Shown here: piece after piece, positions 50,442-62,615 of the stretch | Layout: each line of letters opens with the position of its first letter | Numbering within the stretch: the first letter of the stretch is position 1 | DNA from: Ottelia alismoides | Lineage: Eukaryota; Streptophyta; Magnoliopsida; Alismatales; Hydrocharitaceae | Length of the DNA stretch: 64,000 bases | Reading direction: 5' to 3' | Assembly (NCBI GenBank): GCA_037367405.1 | Contig: JAZKJV010009788.1 | Span: forward strand, 682,001 to 746,000 | Program-made: the position numbers and the translations under genes | Notes under the pieces: model-generated | Told to the model about the DNA's origin: nothing | Databases searched by the model: none | What the model saw: only the letters and a program-made list of their open reading frames with translations

Positions 50442-51532
50442 ATTCTAATTCTCGTAGTCGAGGAGTTTTGCTAAAGTTCTCATTAATTGAAACATTGATT
50501 GCTTCTATGATAGTCATTATTTTCTTATTAAATATCATGTAAGCTTTGCTTCTTGAAGTGTAACCTAGGAAGAAATCCTCTTCACTTCTCGAATCAAACT
50601 TGTTAAGGTTTTCCTTACTGTTAATAATGAAACACTTACTTCCAAAAACATATAAATAGACCATCCTTGGAGCTTCCTAAATAAAGCTCAATATGTCTTC
50701 TATAATCCTGGTCGGATCAGAGTCCTATTTAAGACATAACATGTTGTGTTTACGGCCTCTGTCCAAAAATACCTAGGCATATTGGATTCACATAGCATTG
50801 TACGGGTGCATTCCTGAAAAGTGTGATTTTTCCGTTCAACTACACCATTATGAGTTGTTGTTTTGTATGTAGAAATTCATGCTTGATCCTAGCCTTAGCT
50901 TAATAGTAAGAAAATTTCTCATTCTCGAACTCCCCACCATGATCACTTTTTAACTTGGTGATGGAGGTTCCTTATTTGTTCTGAATCTGTTTGGCTAGCT
51001 TCTCAAATTTAGAGAATGTTGAGTCTTTGGAAGAAATGAACAAAACCTGATTATAACATGAATAGTCATCTACCGTAACAAAACAATAGCGACAACCACT
51101 TGAACTTTCAGATTTTGTTGGCCCAAATACATCGAATTGTAAAAGCTCTAACGGTCTGGTTGAGATAATATGTTTCTTGGACTTTAGAGGTTTTCTATGG
51201 AGTTTTCCTAATTCACATGTTGAGCACATGCTTACCTTCTTGTACGATAGATTATGAAGGTCTTTAATTAGGTCAAGTTTGCTAAATCTATGGATTAAGT
51301 TAAATTGAATGTGACCTAATTTTTTATTCCAAATTAAGGGTTCTTCTTGTGTTGCTAGAAGGCAATCTAACGATGAACACTCATCGAAACCATGTGTGTA
51401 AATACTTTTTGCCTATCTCCCTTAAGCAACAAGTCTAATGTGTCTTTCTTAAGAACTTCATAACCAGAAGAAGAAAACATAACCTTACAACCCTTATCGC
51501 AGATCTAAGACAAGCTCAAAAGATTGTGCTTC
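50332..51532 (-). pseudogene. Copia integrase region and C-terminal half of protease
   Basis: Reading on - from 51532: KHNLLSLS and ICDKGCKVMF (protease end), then the integrase zinc-finger end CSTCELGKLHRKP (51229). The core follows with LLQFDVFGPT (first Asp), FVTVDDYSCY, then KSDHGGEFEN (second Asp). The region near 50850-50870, where the Glu is expected, is badly decayed. A C-terminal piece with FGSKCFIINSKENLNKFDSR and FLGYTSRSKAY (50664-50560) is the usual domain after the core. Confidence 0.85.
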
Positions 51533-53154
51533 TAATAAATCACCAATTCATCATGACAATATACTTTTACTGAGCAAATTTCAAAGTCAAGTCCGCGTGT
51601 TTTACCTCGATGGCCACACAAATTGAATACTTGCCATTTTGCACACAATTCAGATAAAACTTCAATTAATTGTGCATATATATATTTTTCATAAAAATCA
51701 AATCATCCATTTCTTTTAAATCCACTTCCATTTAATCCCATCCCATGTGTCGTTTTTCAACCCAAGCAATCTGCTTCTTTTCCTTTCATTTAAACCCGCT
51801 AAGACCATTCTCTTACCATTTCCCTATTACACCCGTGCATTCAAGTTTTTGTTTCTCCTCTAAATTCTAAAAAGATGAACCAAAATGTTGTAACATGCAT
51901 GGACAATTTTAATTCCTCTTGCTCTCACACGGTTTTAAATTTCAAAAATATTTACTCGTGGGCCCCACAAGTATCTGTCACGAAAACAACAACCCACCAT
52001 TAATTTTCTAATTTCATTCTGAACGTTTAGGTGGAGAAATGGGCCCACATCGTTGTCCTCCTTATTCCTTCATCTTCTCTGCGAGAAACGCCCCGCAACA
52101 GTTATTCTATCCGAGCCGTTCCTACTGCCTCCGCCTTCATTGGTGGTCGCTCATTATGGCCCCTCGCTGAAACCGTCATGCTGCATCCTATCTCCCTTCT
52201 CCCGTCGTCGACTCTATAAATAGGGAGGATGTGGAGGTCCAAAAGGAAGGGGAGGTGACCCATCAGAGAAACCCATTTCCGCCATCGACAACCACCGCCT
52301 TTCCGCCGCCACTTCCTCCGCGCCTCGATGCCTCCTCGTCGTAGCAGCTTCGCCCCCACCGTGCTCCGCCACCTCCAGCCTACTCTAGCTACTGCACTCC
52401 GCCGTGGTAGCTGAGCACGACACCAGCCCTTTTCCCACAAAGAAGAAAGGGGCCCCACCCCTTCGTAATTTCAATTTTTTGCTTAAGTTTGGACTCAAAT
52501 GCAATTTTGAACTTTTACTTAAATTCCGCAATTTCCCCATTTCCTTATTATTATATTCTGTGTAATTGGCGTTTATTTCTTTCATGTTTTTGTATTACAT
52601 TTCAGTCCTTAAAGGACCTTTCTACAATTTCCTAAAATTTATCTGTATTTCTTTAATTACTCCATTAATTTTTTTAATTGATCAATTTCCTTTCCGTCCT
52701 ACTGAGTTTGCTCAATTTCTGTACACCATTAGTTCTCACTTCCTTTTTTTACATATGTAATCCTAGCTTTTTTGAAAATCACATTTACACCCCTGCATAT
52801 TTGAAAAATTATTAAAAATAGACAGAAATTTCAAAAAAATACCGAAAAATCCTATGGAATTCTGGAAACAATTGCAATCTATCGGAATTATTTTCATTGC
52901 ATTTTGAGTTTATAAAATAAAAGAAACATTAAGAGAGCTCATCTTGCCTTTTATCAATTTCAAAGGAAATTTATGTCCAAAACTTGTGTTATTTTCGTCA
53001 TGTCCTTGTGTTCGAACCTTGAACTTATTATTGTACTTCCCAGGAGTTATTTTTGCTTGTTCATTGTTTATTTATCTGAGATTGTCGAGAATCGTGAGTG
53101 CTCACAACGATAATTAAAAATTCACATCTTAGCATGCCGGTTTTCGCGCTTTCA
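51533..53154 (+). mobile_element. Short solo OTA-type LTR in the copia protease
   Basis: 1622 bp with a perfect 5 bp target duplication GCTTC (51528-51532 and 53155-53159). It starts TAATAAATCACCAATTCATC, which aligns with TGATGAATCTCAGATTCATC of the LTR at 55002 with two G-to-A changes at its start. It ends TTTCA. A TATAAATA box is at 52215-52222, followed by a CT-rich leader. The U5 box is CTTGTGTTCGAACC near 52985. Half the length of its relatives. The protease frame is in register on both sides of the insert. Confidence 0.88.
52215..52222 (+). promoter_or_regulatory. TATA box of the short solo LTR
   Basis: TATAAATA in an otherwise GC-rich stretch, followed 30 bp on by a purine-rich leader start. 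Best-looking LTR promoter in the window. In the LTR at 55002 a similar TATAAAG lies near 56359-56365. Confidence 0.6.
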
Positions 53155-53159
53155 GCTTC

Positions 53160-54996
53160 AAACTGTCAATAAGGCAAACACAACTAATAGAAGTTAAAGG
53201 GTCTCTGATCGTACCTTCACCAACTATCATACATGTGTGATTGTTCGACTTTGGTCTTGATGTTGTGGAAGAGAACCTTGACTCTAGTCATGTGCCTCTA
53301 ACATTTGTTGTTTATTATCCACTTGCCAGTACGGTCTCGCTTGATGTCCGTGAAATATGGTCATGGATGGACGCTCAATTAGCCTCCAACCCTGATTTCT
53401 ACAAAATAATTTGTGGATTTTTTAGTGACCCATTGCTTACGTGTCCTTGGAGTGTTAGTATGGTTCCTTTGATTACTCCTTGGCTCAACTACCTTATTGG
53501 CTTTAATTTGACTTGAAATACTTTTAGTAGACAAAGCAGATTTTACATTTTACATGTTTGGCAGACTTAGAACAACTACCTTTTTCTAGGTTGTACCCAA
53601 ACCCATACTTAGTTTAATTTTTATAATTACCTTCTAGTACTTTGTCTAGGTTTTCCTTACCCTTAGCAAACTTTGTTAGGCTATTAACTAAGGTGTGTGT
53701 GTTTTGTTTTAATTCACATATAGTGGTTTCTAGGATATCTATTTTTATCTTTAGCAATTTAATTTCTATTTCAGGTTGTTTTTCAGAAAGAGATAAACTA
53801 GAAGTGAATTCTATAATATGATCTTTCAGAGAGAGTCTCTTTTGAAAGATCCTCTAAAGTGGTTCATGTTGTTAATTTTAGCGATGTATTTTCCTTTTTC
53901 ATTTTTAACACTAGGCTATGCAATTCAAAAATAGATTCTTGTAATCCATCTAAAGAAGGTTCTCCAGAAGTTACCTCTTCTCCTTCAAGAACCATGAATC
54001 CGAGAAAGGCTTCTTCTTTGCTGGAAATATCCGATCCACTTGCAGAAGATGTTGAGGTGTCGGAGTCGGAGTCTGAAGAATCCCATCTAACTTTAAAGGA
54101 TGTCCTCTTTCGATACTTGCAAAGATGTATGTGAACTTTTCTCTGCTCAATTTTTACTATCTTATTGCCTTTGCTAGAATTGTAACTTCGAGATTCTTGG
54201 GTACTACTTCTTTTGAGGAGAGGACAATCTTTTTTAAAGTGCCATTTCTTTTTGCAGCTGAAGCACTCTTGATCGCTTCCTTTCTTTGCGTCAATTCTTT
54301 TGAAGAGCTTCAAGAACTTCGTAGTGAACAAGGCTAGGTCATCCTTTGAATTATCTTCTGAGGATGACTATGTTGCCTGAAGTGTAATCCATTTATTTTT
54401 CTTGACTTGTAGATCTACTTTGGTTGTCTAAGTTTTCTCAACTTCATATGCTAGGAGTTCACCTATCAGTTCATCAATTGGGAGAGTGTTGACATTGTTG
54501 GCCTCCTTGATAACAGTAGTTGTAGTACTCCAGATAGATGCGAGCACTTTGTTTTGCATCGGTAATCTCAACTTCGAGATTCATGAGATTGTCTATGATG
54601 CCTAAGAATATTGTATACATGTCTCCGATGGATTGTTCACTTTCCATTTTGAATAGCTCATATCTTTACTGCTGCAAGTTGATATGAGATTCTTGAAGCT
54701 TGGTCGTACCTTCGTATGTGACACTAAGCTTACTCCAGATCTAATAGGTCGTATTGCTTGCTGACACATGATTGAATTCATCTATTGTGATGGCACAGAA
54801 AAGGATATTCATTTCTTTCGAGTTGTAGGTGGATTTCTTCTTGTTAATGTCAGTAAGAACGGTTCCAACAACTTGTTTGCATACTTAATCTCTATGATAT
54901 TCCAAACAACAATATATATAGATTCTAAGAAGATTTGCATGCATACCTCCCAGTTGTTGTAATTGGTTCTGTTGAAGTATGATTTCTTGACAATGG
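53160..54996 (-). pseudogene. Copia gag and N-terminal half of protease
   Basis: Starts right at the insertion of the element at 55002: YFNRTNYNNWEVCMQIFLES is the usual SIRE-like gag start (about 54975-54915). Gag runs on with frameshifts to a zinc knuckle, CFSCKKKWHFKKDC (54265-54224), which fits CX2CX4HX4C, then an acidic Ser/Asp stretch and a coiled-coil-like part (53840-53640). Protease begins near 53350 with a decayed CSRHMT motif; the active-site D-SG just before it is not intact. The part up to VCLIDSLK (53161) ends at the solo LTR. Confidence 0.85.
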
Positions 54997-55001
54997 ATCG
55001 A

Positions 55002-58000
55002 TGATGAATCTCAGATTCATCACTCTAAAAGACATTAATTAAGCTCAAATCCTCAAAATTCATTGGAATTTATTCACTTATATTGCATAATTAACATTCA
55101 TGCATGTGTAGATAATAATTGCATTTTATCACTTATTTTTGCACAAAACAAGAAGCCAGAAATCGCAGTCCAATTGACCAGTAAAATATCTTAACTTCTC
55201 TGATTTTTAGTTAATTCATGCAAACTCCAAATGACCTGAAATCACTTCCATTACATACATATTACTAACAAGAATAAATGAAAAATATAAAAAATCACTA
55301 ACCTAAATAAGTGGCCCAGAAACTCAAACCTAATTCTTGCATTTCCGGACTAAAATGTTGATATCTTCCTCATCCAGTGTCCGATTTGATCCTACTCACT
55401 TTTGAACTAATGTACATTCGATTGCCTTTGAAATAAGATCAAGTTCAAGTGAATCGAAACTCATATGTGAAAGGGTTTGGGGCCTCTTGTGTACATTTTG
55501 TATTTTAGCGGTTTCTGGCCTAATATTTTATGTACATAATTAACCCATTTTATTTTATTTCTTTTTAATTTATCTTCTTTGATAAATTTTTTATTAAAAT
55601 GCATAAAAATCGAAATCCAAAATGATCTTGAAATCAAAGAAATTAACTGAGTCGGAGTCTCCACTAATTGTCTATACAAAAAATATCTTTTCATATTTTA
55701 TTTTATTTCTTCTTTTTCTTAATTAATAAAAATTCAAAAAAAATAGTTGAAGTGTAAATATTTATCTTTGATTTTGTCATATTTTTTCTGAGTTTTTATC
55801 TAGTTTAAAATTGACAAAAAATTATAAAACCCCAAAATCAAGGTATTCTATGCACATGAAGTACCCCAAAAATATCAATTTGCGAAATTAATCGATTTTG
55901 ATTTTGACCTCTTCATGAAAGTTGTAGATCTCATCAAGACGAGCAACTTTTGAGTAGAAAATTTTTTAATCTGAGGTCGTTTGCTATTTCTTTTTGAATT
56001 ATATTTATATTTTATTTTTGATTTTTCTGGGACTGACACTTGGCATCTCTTGGAGCTGCCACGTGTCACCAATTTTTTGGAGTTATTATTCATTTATTTT
56101 TATAAAAAAAATAAATTAAAAATAAAAATATACAAAAATATAAAAAACATGTATTAGGCTGCCACGTGGCGCAGCCTCGGTCGTCGGATCTCTGCCGATC
56201 GGACGACCACTGTGCGTCCCCCCCCCTTCTTTCCCCTTTTGGCCAAGGCAGCACGCCATCCCGAGATTTTCGCTCCACCCCTGACATCCACTAATCTCCC
56301 TGCCGCTCATCTCGCACGTCACCGCCAACCTTCCATCACTGACCCACTCCTTCTCAACTATAAAGCGACCATCGCCCCCTCCGTTGAGCCCTATTCGCCG
56401 ATTATACATCAAATCCAGGCACATGTCAGTGACAATGCCATTGTGCCAACCTCCTCGACGAGATCTGAGGTTCAAGTACCCCCATTGCAGCTACCCTCCC
56501 GGGCGACTTGCTCCGCTCCGGCCTCCTGCATCTGTCGAGCTGCTTGGAGCTTTATCCTCCAAACATTATCCTCCGCTACCACGTAACCACCTTCATCTAT
56601 ACCCCCTTCACCTCCATAGTCGTGTCTTATACAACCACTCCACCCCAGGTCCACCATCTCCATAACCATGAGCTCGCAACCTCCTCTCTAGGAAGCCCTC
56701 TACTCTGACACCATGCCTCCGCCATCGCATCTCCGATGGCTCACACGCTGCTCTTCACCGACGACCGGCACAATGCATTCTCTACCTTGCTTCATCGGCC
56801 GAGGAACCTACACCACCATCGACTTCAGCTCGTGCCACCGAGCACAGGTCCCAAGACCCCCGCCCACGTGCTTGCATGCATTGGAGTGACATCTTGCGAA
56901 GACAACCCTCGGAGTCCACTCAATTCCAAGGAGGTTCCCCCCAGTCACATGACCCATGCGTGGAAGAAGGAAAATTTCTATGGACGCCCCTCAGTTCTGT
57001 ATATTTCCAGAAACATCCTGCCTTCGATCAGGCACATGCCTAGCACGTGCCCTAGTGGACTATTTGTGAAGACACCCCCCAATTTGCCTATTACTGAAAA
57101 ACCCCTGCCACCAGAGGTCACGTGTTAACTACGTGAGCCTCTAGAAGTTTTGCATAAAGCCCCTCCTTGGGCTCGGTAATCTCTTCTAGGTCCATCTCTC
57201 TGCATTTCTTTGTTTATTTAACTATTGTAAATTACAAAAATAACCCTTACTTCTACCTATTATTCAAGCAACATTTTCACATATTTTATATAAAAAAATT
57301 GCACTTTGCTCTACAACTAATTCTCTAAAGTATGACGTAGGAATGATATTTTTGTGATTTGTGGTTAATTAATGATAATTTTCTTACAGAAAATTGTATA
57401 TTTTGCCTAATATGTTCTCATAAATCCATAAGTAATTAACCATAGTTTTAAAAATTGTGAAAAAATCATGAATTAGAGGATTAATTGTATTTCACATTGT
57501 GCCCCAAAAGAATTGCATTTACATGCATGGTTTGTTCATTAAAATCATTTGTAGATTTCAGTCTTTAATTTTCAATAGGTATTTAATCTCGTATTTTCAA
57601 GGTTTAGGATTTTTCTGAGATCAATCACCTAGTAATAGAACTTGGATAATTTTATTCTTTGAAAATAAATAGGTTTAATATCTATTACAAATAATTATTG
57701 AGATTCACACCATTTGCATTCAAAAAAATCATTAAATATTCATCTTGTATCTAAAAATTCCAAAAAAATTACAGTGTGTTCAATTCATATTATTTACATA
57801 TAGGCCAAGTTTCATAATTTTTGGACATCGTTTAATTTAAATTGTATTTTTCCCTAAAATTGGCCTCATTTACATTTGCATCTCAAAATTGCATTAAAAA
57901 ATACCATTTAAAACCGTGCACGAACTTTGATAGACAAAATTCTAGGTTGTTCTTTTGCCTCCTTGAGTTCGACTTTGAGACTTGCCCAAGTAAAATAAAC

Positions 58001-58139
58001 ATAGAACCACCTGGTTAAAAATTGAATAAATTATTGTGGTTATTTCTTGACTGATTCCGAGTTCCCGCCTACAACGAAACAACAAATTTAAACGCTTAAT
58101 ATTTCACATCAATTAAAGAGGGAATTTTTAGACTCGTTA
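55002..58139 (+). mobile_element. 5' LTR of a second OTA-type element
   Basis: Starts TGATGAATCT (55002) within copia gag; ATCGA (54997-55001) is the expected left target copy. It ends about 58139, two or three bases before a primer site. The ATGAAAGTTGTAGAT motif is at about 55914, a TATAAAG near 56359, a GC-rich block at 56160-57130, and a decayed U5 box (CCTTGAGTTCGACT) near 57960. Open frames at 56212-57128 lie in the GC-rich block and have no domain. Confidence 0.88.
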
Positions 58140-58141
58140 GA

Positions 58142-58158
58142 TGGTGTCGTTGCCGAGG
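58142..58158 (+). other. Decayed tRNA-Asp primer binding site
   Basis: TGGTGTCGTTGCCGAGG differs from the canonical site at 15571-15587 by three transitions (C to T twice, G to A once). It is placed right behind the LTR end, so its identity is clear. Confidence 0.88.
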
Positions 58159-58343
58159 AGGAAAAAGGGCTTAGATTTTTGTCTAAAAATTAGTGCTTTG
58201 TTTTCCACACATTTGGGTGGTCTGACCCCCGAACGTGTTACTTTACTTTTTTCATTTATTTTTCAGCATTTATTTTCTGTCTTTATTTTAAATTTTTGAG
58301 CCACTCTCTTACATTCTCTCTCTTATTTTTCGTGTGACGTACT

Positions 58344-58468
58344 TGGCGTACGTGGAGCGGTTTTCAAAAACCGACACATCGGTACCTGGCGTACGTGGAG
58401 CGGTTTTCGAAAACCGACGCATCGGTACCTGGCGTACGTGGAGCGGTTTTCGAAAATCGACGCATCTT
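58344..58468 (+). repeat. Three 43 bp repeats with palindromic core
   Basis: Copies start at 58344, 58387 and 58430 (TGGCGTACGTGGAGCGG...). Copy 2 contains the perfect palindrome CGGTTTTCGAAAACCG; copies 1 and 3 each differ by one base in it. GGTACC joins the copies. Located about 200 bp behind the primer site in the leader. Confidence 0.92.
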
Positions 58469-60949
58469 CACCGACTTCCAAAAAAACTGCATTAAAATTA
58501 AGATCGAGTCAAGTCATGAGAGAGCGTAGAGTCTAGGGATTTATTTTTCTGTAATTTTAATTTTTGTAATTAATCTTCATTTTTAGCGATGTCTATTTGG
58601 ACTCTCGCATATGTAAAATGACCTCAAACTTATTCTGTGGTGTGCCATGACCTGTTTTACTCTTCGGTGAGGGTGGATCCCGACTTGAGTGGCTCGTAGG
58701 TTAGACCTACACATGCGGCTATTAGAGCTTCTTGGATTTTCTGATTGTGCTTGTAGAATCTAGGACCACACTGCACTTTAATTGAGATGCACATTAAATA
58801 GTTCAACTTAGTTAAAAAATTAACTCAATTCTTCACGACTAATATAGCTTTCTGATAGGTGTGATTTTATTGGTTTGCATTCATTTAGAATAAATTTTAA
58901 ATTCTTGTATTGCATCTCACTTGAATATTGCAAGGAATCACTGTAAGTCTTCTATCTGAGCATACATCATTGTTTCACGTACATCGGCTTTTCCCGAATT
59001 TCTCCCTCTTATTTTGTCACGTAATTTTAAAGGAAATTGGGACTGGAAGGTAGACGTGTATTTGTGCTCACCTAATTTTTCAGTGATCACCTAATTAAAA
59101 TTGGGACTGTTAAATAAGACCACTTTTTGCGGGAGAGCAACCCCATCCTTGGATTCATTTATATTTTTTAGTGAGCGAGAGATGACACTTAAGGTTAGAG
59201 CCTGGCTCTGGAATCTTCGTTCAAACTACTGATTCTAATAAAAATGATTAGCTACTTCTCGGTGAGGAAATAATGAGTAGTCGGTAAATGGTCTGAAATT
59301 CCTTAGCAGAGTGGGTGGTTTAAAGGACACTGTATAAGGCTCCGTCCTTAAGTAACACGGGTAGTTGTTTTACAGTTCGTACTTATACCCATACTGGCTG
59401 AAAGTAGATGCAACTAGTCGTAAGAATTCGGGCCAGTTTTTAAGAAAATTTCTAACACCTAATAGCTCGCTAATTGTTTTCCAAGATTGATTTATCATTA
59501 ACTAAAATTGAAAAGATAAATTACCGAACTCTTGTGCTTCATTGTGTGAGTTGGTGAAACTGAGGTTTGTATTGCATTTGCATTGGTGTACGTGAACTGA
59601 ATTTGAAGATCAGAAACCGCACACTTGTGCGATTACTCTCCTTGATTTAAAAAATTAGTTTCTTCTTGTGAATATCCTATACACTTGCACTGAATCAACT
59701 ATGTCGATTCATCATCAATCTCCTTTGACAAATATAGGATAATGGTCCGAGTACTCATCTGATCTATACTATGAAAATGAATTTGTCTCGGCCAGACCCA
59801 AAGCATCTAAACCCTCTTCTGTCAATAATCCTCCAACATTCATGAGAGACTTGGACCTCGGATGAATCCGATCCAATCTTTGAATTCAAAACCATTTTAC
59901 CCTAATCTTCTGACCACTTCTACATATATCCCATCTTCCTTGACCTTTCCTACATGTGAACCACTACCATCTTTGGATGACCCGACTTATTCCCAGTTTC
60001 TCGCTGAAACTATTGAACCATTTAAAGATCAAATCACTTTTGAAACTCATGATTGATCGAGACACCAAACCCAACCGCCTTCATTCTTTCCTCACAATGT
60101 TGTTGGGACAGGTCCACAACTCACAGGAATACATCCGGAATATGCTGAGTATGAGACCTACAGATTCCAGCAGAATCCTTCCACCGAGAAGACTCCTTCC
60201 ATGATTTTTGAGGAGAATTTTTCAGAAAATAATGATCATATATTGGATATTCCATGAAAATCTTGTCCCAGCTCACATAGGAAAATGAAAGATGAAATGA
60301 TTGGATCTCAAACTCAAAAACAAGAGAACCCACTCAGACTGCTCCCATGATTGATCATGGAAAGTTTTTGGATAATGACATTTCGAGGATTAATAAGAGA
60401 TATGAAATAATTGAGGATAAATTTAGAAAGTTCACTGACTGACTAGTTTTATTCTATGGGGGCTCAAATATAAAAATGGAAGATGAAAAAATCGGATCTC
60501 CTGTTCAAAGCTCTGAGGATATTTTAGAAACCCATAAACTATGTTCACCCTAGGGACAACTCTGACAGCAACACCTCTGCATAATACTTCCCAAGGGATG
60601 ACTCTGATTCTGACTCTTACTCAGCAAATTAAAACCCCTCATCATCTACGGAAAATACCACATCTACACACCACATAGAAAATACCAAAAATGGAAATAT
60701 AAAAAAAAACTCAAAAAATTGAAAAATAAAAAATACATAAAAATTGAAACTGAAGAAGATTTGAAGAATTTGGATCCTTCTCTAAAGGGAAGCACTAGAG
60801 AAAAGACTGATTTTTTAACTTCCTTTGATACAGGTCAATGAACACGTTCCTGACCTTAAAGGATTTGTAATGAGCAAATTAATGATGAAAAAGTCAGGCA
60901 GGATGAGAACAAAGACTGAAAGACATATCTTGTCAATGGCCACCTCACG
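58469..60949 (+). other. Leader and decayed gag region of the second OTA-type element
   Basis: By position this should hold leader and gag. Short frames exist (e.g. 59862-60056) but no gag domain could be recognised. Stops are frequent. Confidence 0.5.
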
Positions 60950-61543
60950 GTGTTGAGGAGAAAAATCAAGAGCCACGTAGTGAAGTGGTTGCCCAGATTT
61001 AACTGTGGAATCAAAGACACAATATTTACCCATGCTCGAATTAATGACGACTCACCAATCAATATCCTCCCGACCTCTGTATTTGACAAGCTCAAACTCG
61101 GACGTATCAGGAAGATAAGAGAGATCGTTCAACTTGCTGGTCGATCTATAAAGTGGTCGAGAGGAACCATTTCAGTCATCGTTACATTCCAAGGTGCTTC
61201 AATTAAGGTAGACTTCATGATCATTGATATTGAGCATCAAGGAGAATTCACCCAGTCTCCAATCATTCTCGGAAAGCTATTCTTGGCATTGGCTAAGGCA
61301 ATTATTGAGTACGAAACTTGGGAAATCAATTTTACAGCATTGGGAGCCCTTCGATCTCACCCAGTCTTTGAGGAAACACGATATTCTGAGGCAACCCACG
61401 AAGCTGTCAACAGTTGTAACCATCAAGCGATAGATGAGCCCTACCCCACCGCTACACCTGAGATAACAATAGTTGAGGAGACTATTGTTTTAGAGCCTCA
61501 TCCCATTGTTCCATTTCCCCACTGCTCTCACCATGGGAACTGA
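60950..61543 (+). pseudogene. OTA-type aspartic protease remnant
   Basis: Aligns with the protease at 10494-11123: INDDSPINILP (about 61040-61072) for LDSGSSINLLP, then VQLAGRSIKWSRGTI for VLQFADRSIKRPKG, then FMIIDIE and SPIILGKLFLALAKAI for APIILGRPFLATAKAV. The catalytic Asp is replaced by Asn and the Gly by Asp, so it cannot be an active protease. The frame stays open for 197 residues. Confidence 0.85.
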
Positions 61544-61880
61544 ATTCTTATATGATCCTCAGACATTCGCAGGGTGCATCCTGAGTCAGCTGAAATCTTC
61601 TCTAACACACTTTGATAAAATCAACCTGACACAGGAATGCACCAACATCAAGTCAATTGAGAACGAATATGCACTACATGCACTAATCAGTAGTTCAGAG
61701 ACTCTCCCCACTATTCCATTTCCTGATGTTCTCACCATGGGAAAGGACTTCTTATATGATCCTGGACATGCATGGACGCATCCTGAGTCGGTTGAAATCT
61801 TCTCTGACCACCTTGACCAAATCGATCAGACTTATGAGTGCACCAACATTAAGAAAACTAAGAATAAATATGCGGGACAT
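61507..61880 (+). repeat. 205 bp tandem duplication after the protease
   Basis: CCATTTCCCCACTGCTCTCACC (from 61511) recurs as CCATTTCCTGATGTTCTCACC (from 61716), and similarity continues through TTCTTATATGATCCT, GCATCCTGAGTC and TGCACCAACAT to the end of copy 2. The second copy stops where the next LTR begins. It lies in the spacer between protease and RT. Confidence 0.85.
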
Positions 61881-62615
61881 TGATGACTGAATGTTCGTGA
61901 AACCAAGATCCGGGTAAGGTAGAGATCACTCTCGGGTCGTTGCGACCCGGATCGAGAGAATCGGTCAACAAGAAAATATAAAACCACCAAATCGAAGGAT
62001 AAAACAATAAAATCAAATAGCGGTCCTCGTTATTACATTAACCTGGTATAGCGACCAGGGTCGGACTCAGGGAGCATGAGATGACCGAGACGGCCTACGA
62101 AGTAGTCTAAATAAAATAAAATAAATAAAAATCTTTTTGGTGGATTTTTAATTCTTTTCATTTTTTTGTATTTTAAATAAATAAGGAAAAGATAAGAAAA
62201 TAGTAAACAAACAAATTCAACAATTTATTTAAAACATTAAAAATGCACAGAAAATTCAAATAAAATTATTTTTGTGTGTTTTATATTTTTAGGAATTTTT
62301 GGTGAATTTTTCAGAATTTTCAATTTTTAGTTAATTTTATAAAAATCAAGAAAGAGGAAAACAGGAGCAATATGTACAGTCAGATTTGAAAGGCTAATTA
62401 AAAATATATAATTGGCCTATAAAAATCTGATGGCAATTTTTATGCAAAGTAAATGCAAAAACAAAATCACAGAAAAAGAGTTTGCAATTTTTTGAATTTT
62501 ATAGAATTTTTTAGAATTTTATAAGGTTTTTAATGTTTTTAATTTCTTTGGTTTTTATAAATCCAAAAGGCACAGAAATTGGACTGAAGCTTAAAAACAA
62601 CAAAATAAACAAACA

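Larger units (their letters stand above)
37719..54996 (-). mobile_element. SIRE/Maximus-like Ty1/copia element, broken by four insertions
   Basis: On - the order is gag (from 54996), protease, integrase, RT, RNase H, envelope-like frame, purine tract (39586-39573) and 3' LTR (39572-37719). The 5' LTR is displaced beyond the window by the element starting at 55002. Solo OTA-type LTRs sit in protease (51533-53154), between pol and the envelope-like frame (44971-48490), and inside the envelope-like frame (40390-43473). Many stops and frameshifts: an old copy. Gene order and the extra 3' frame fit SIRE. Confidence 0.85.

Noticed and set aside
52031..52458. Small gene behind the TATA box
   Set aside because: The TATA box belongs to a solo LTR; the frame is its leader region.
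56212..57128. Pro/His-rich frames as genes
   Set aside because: They lie within the LTR at 55002-58139 and overlap in several frames.
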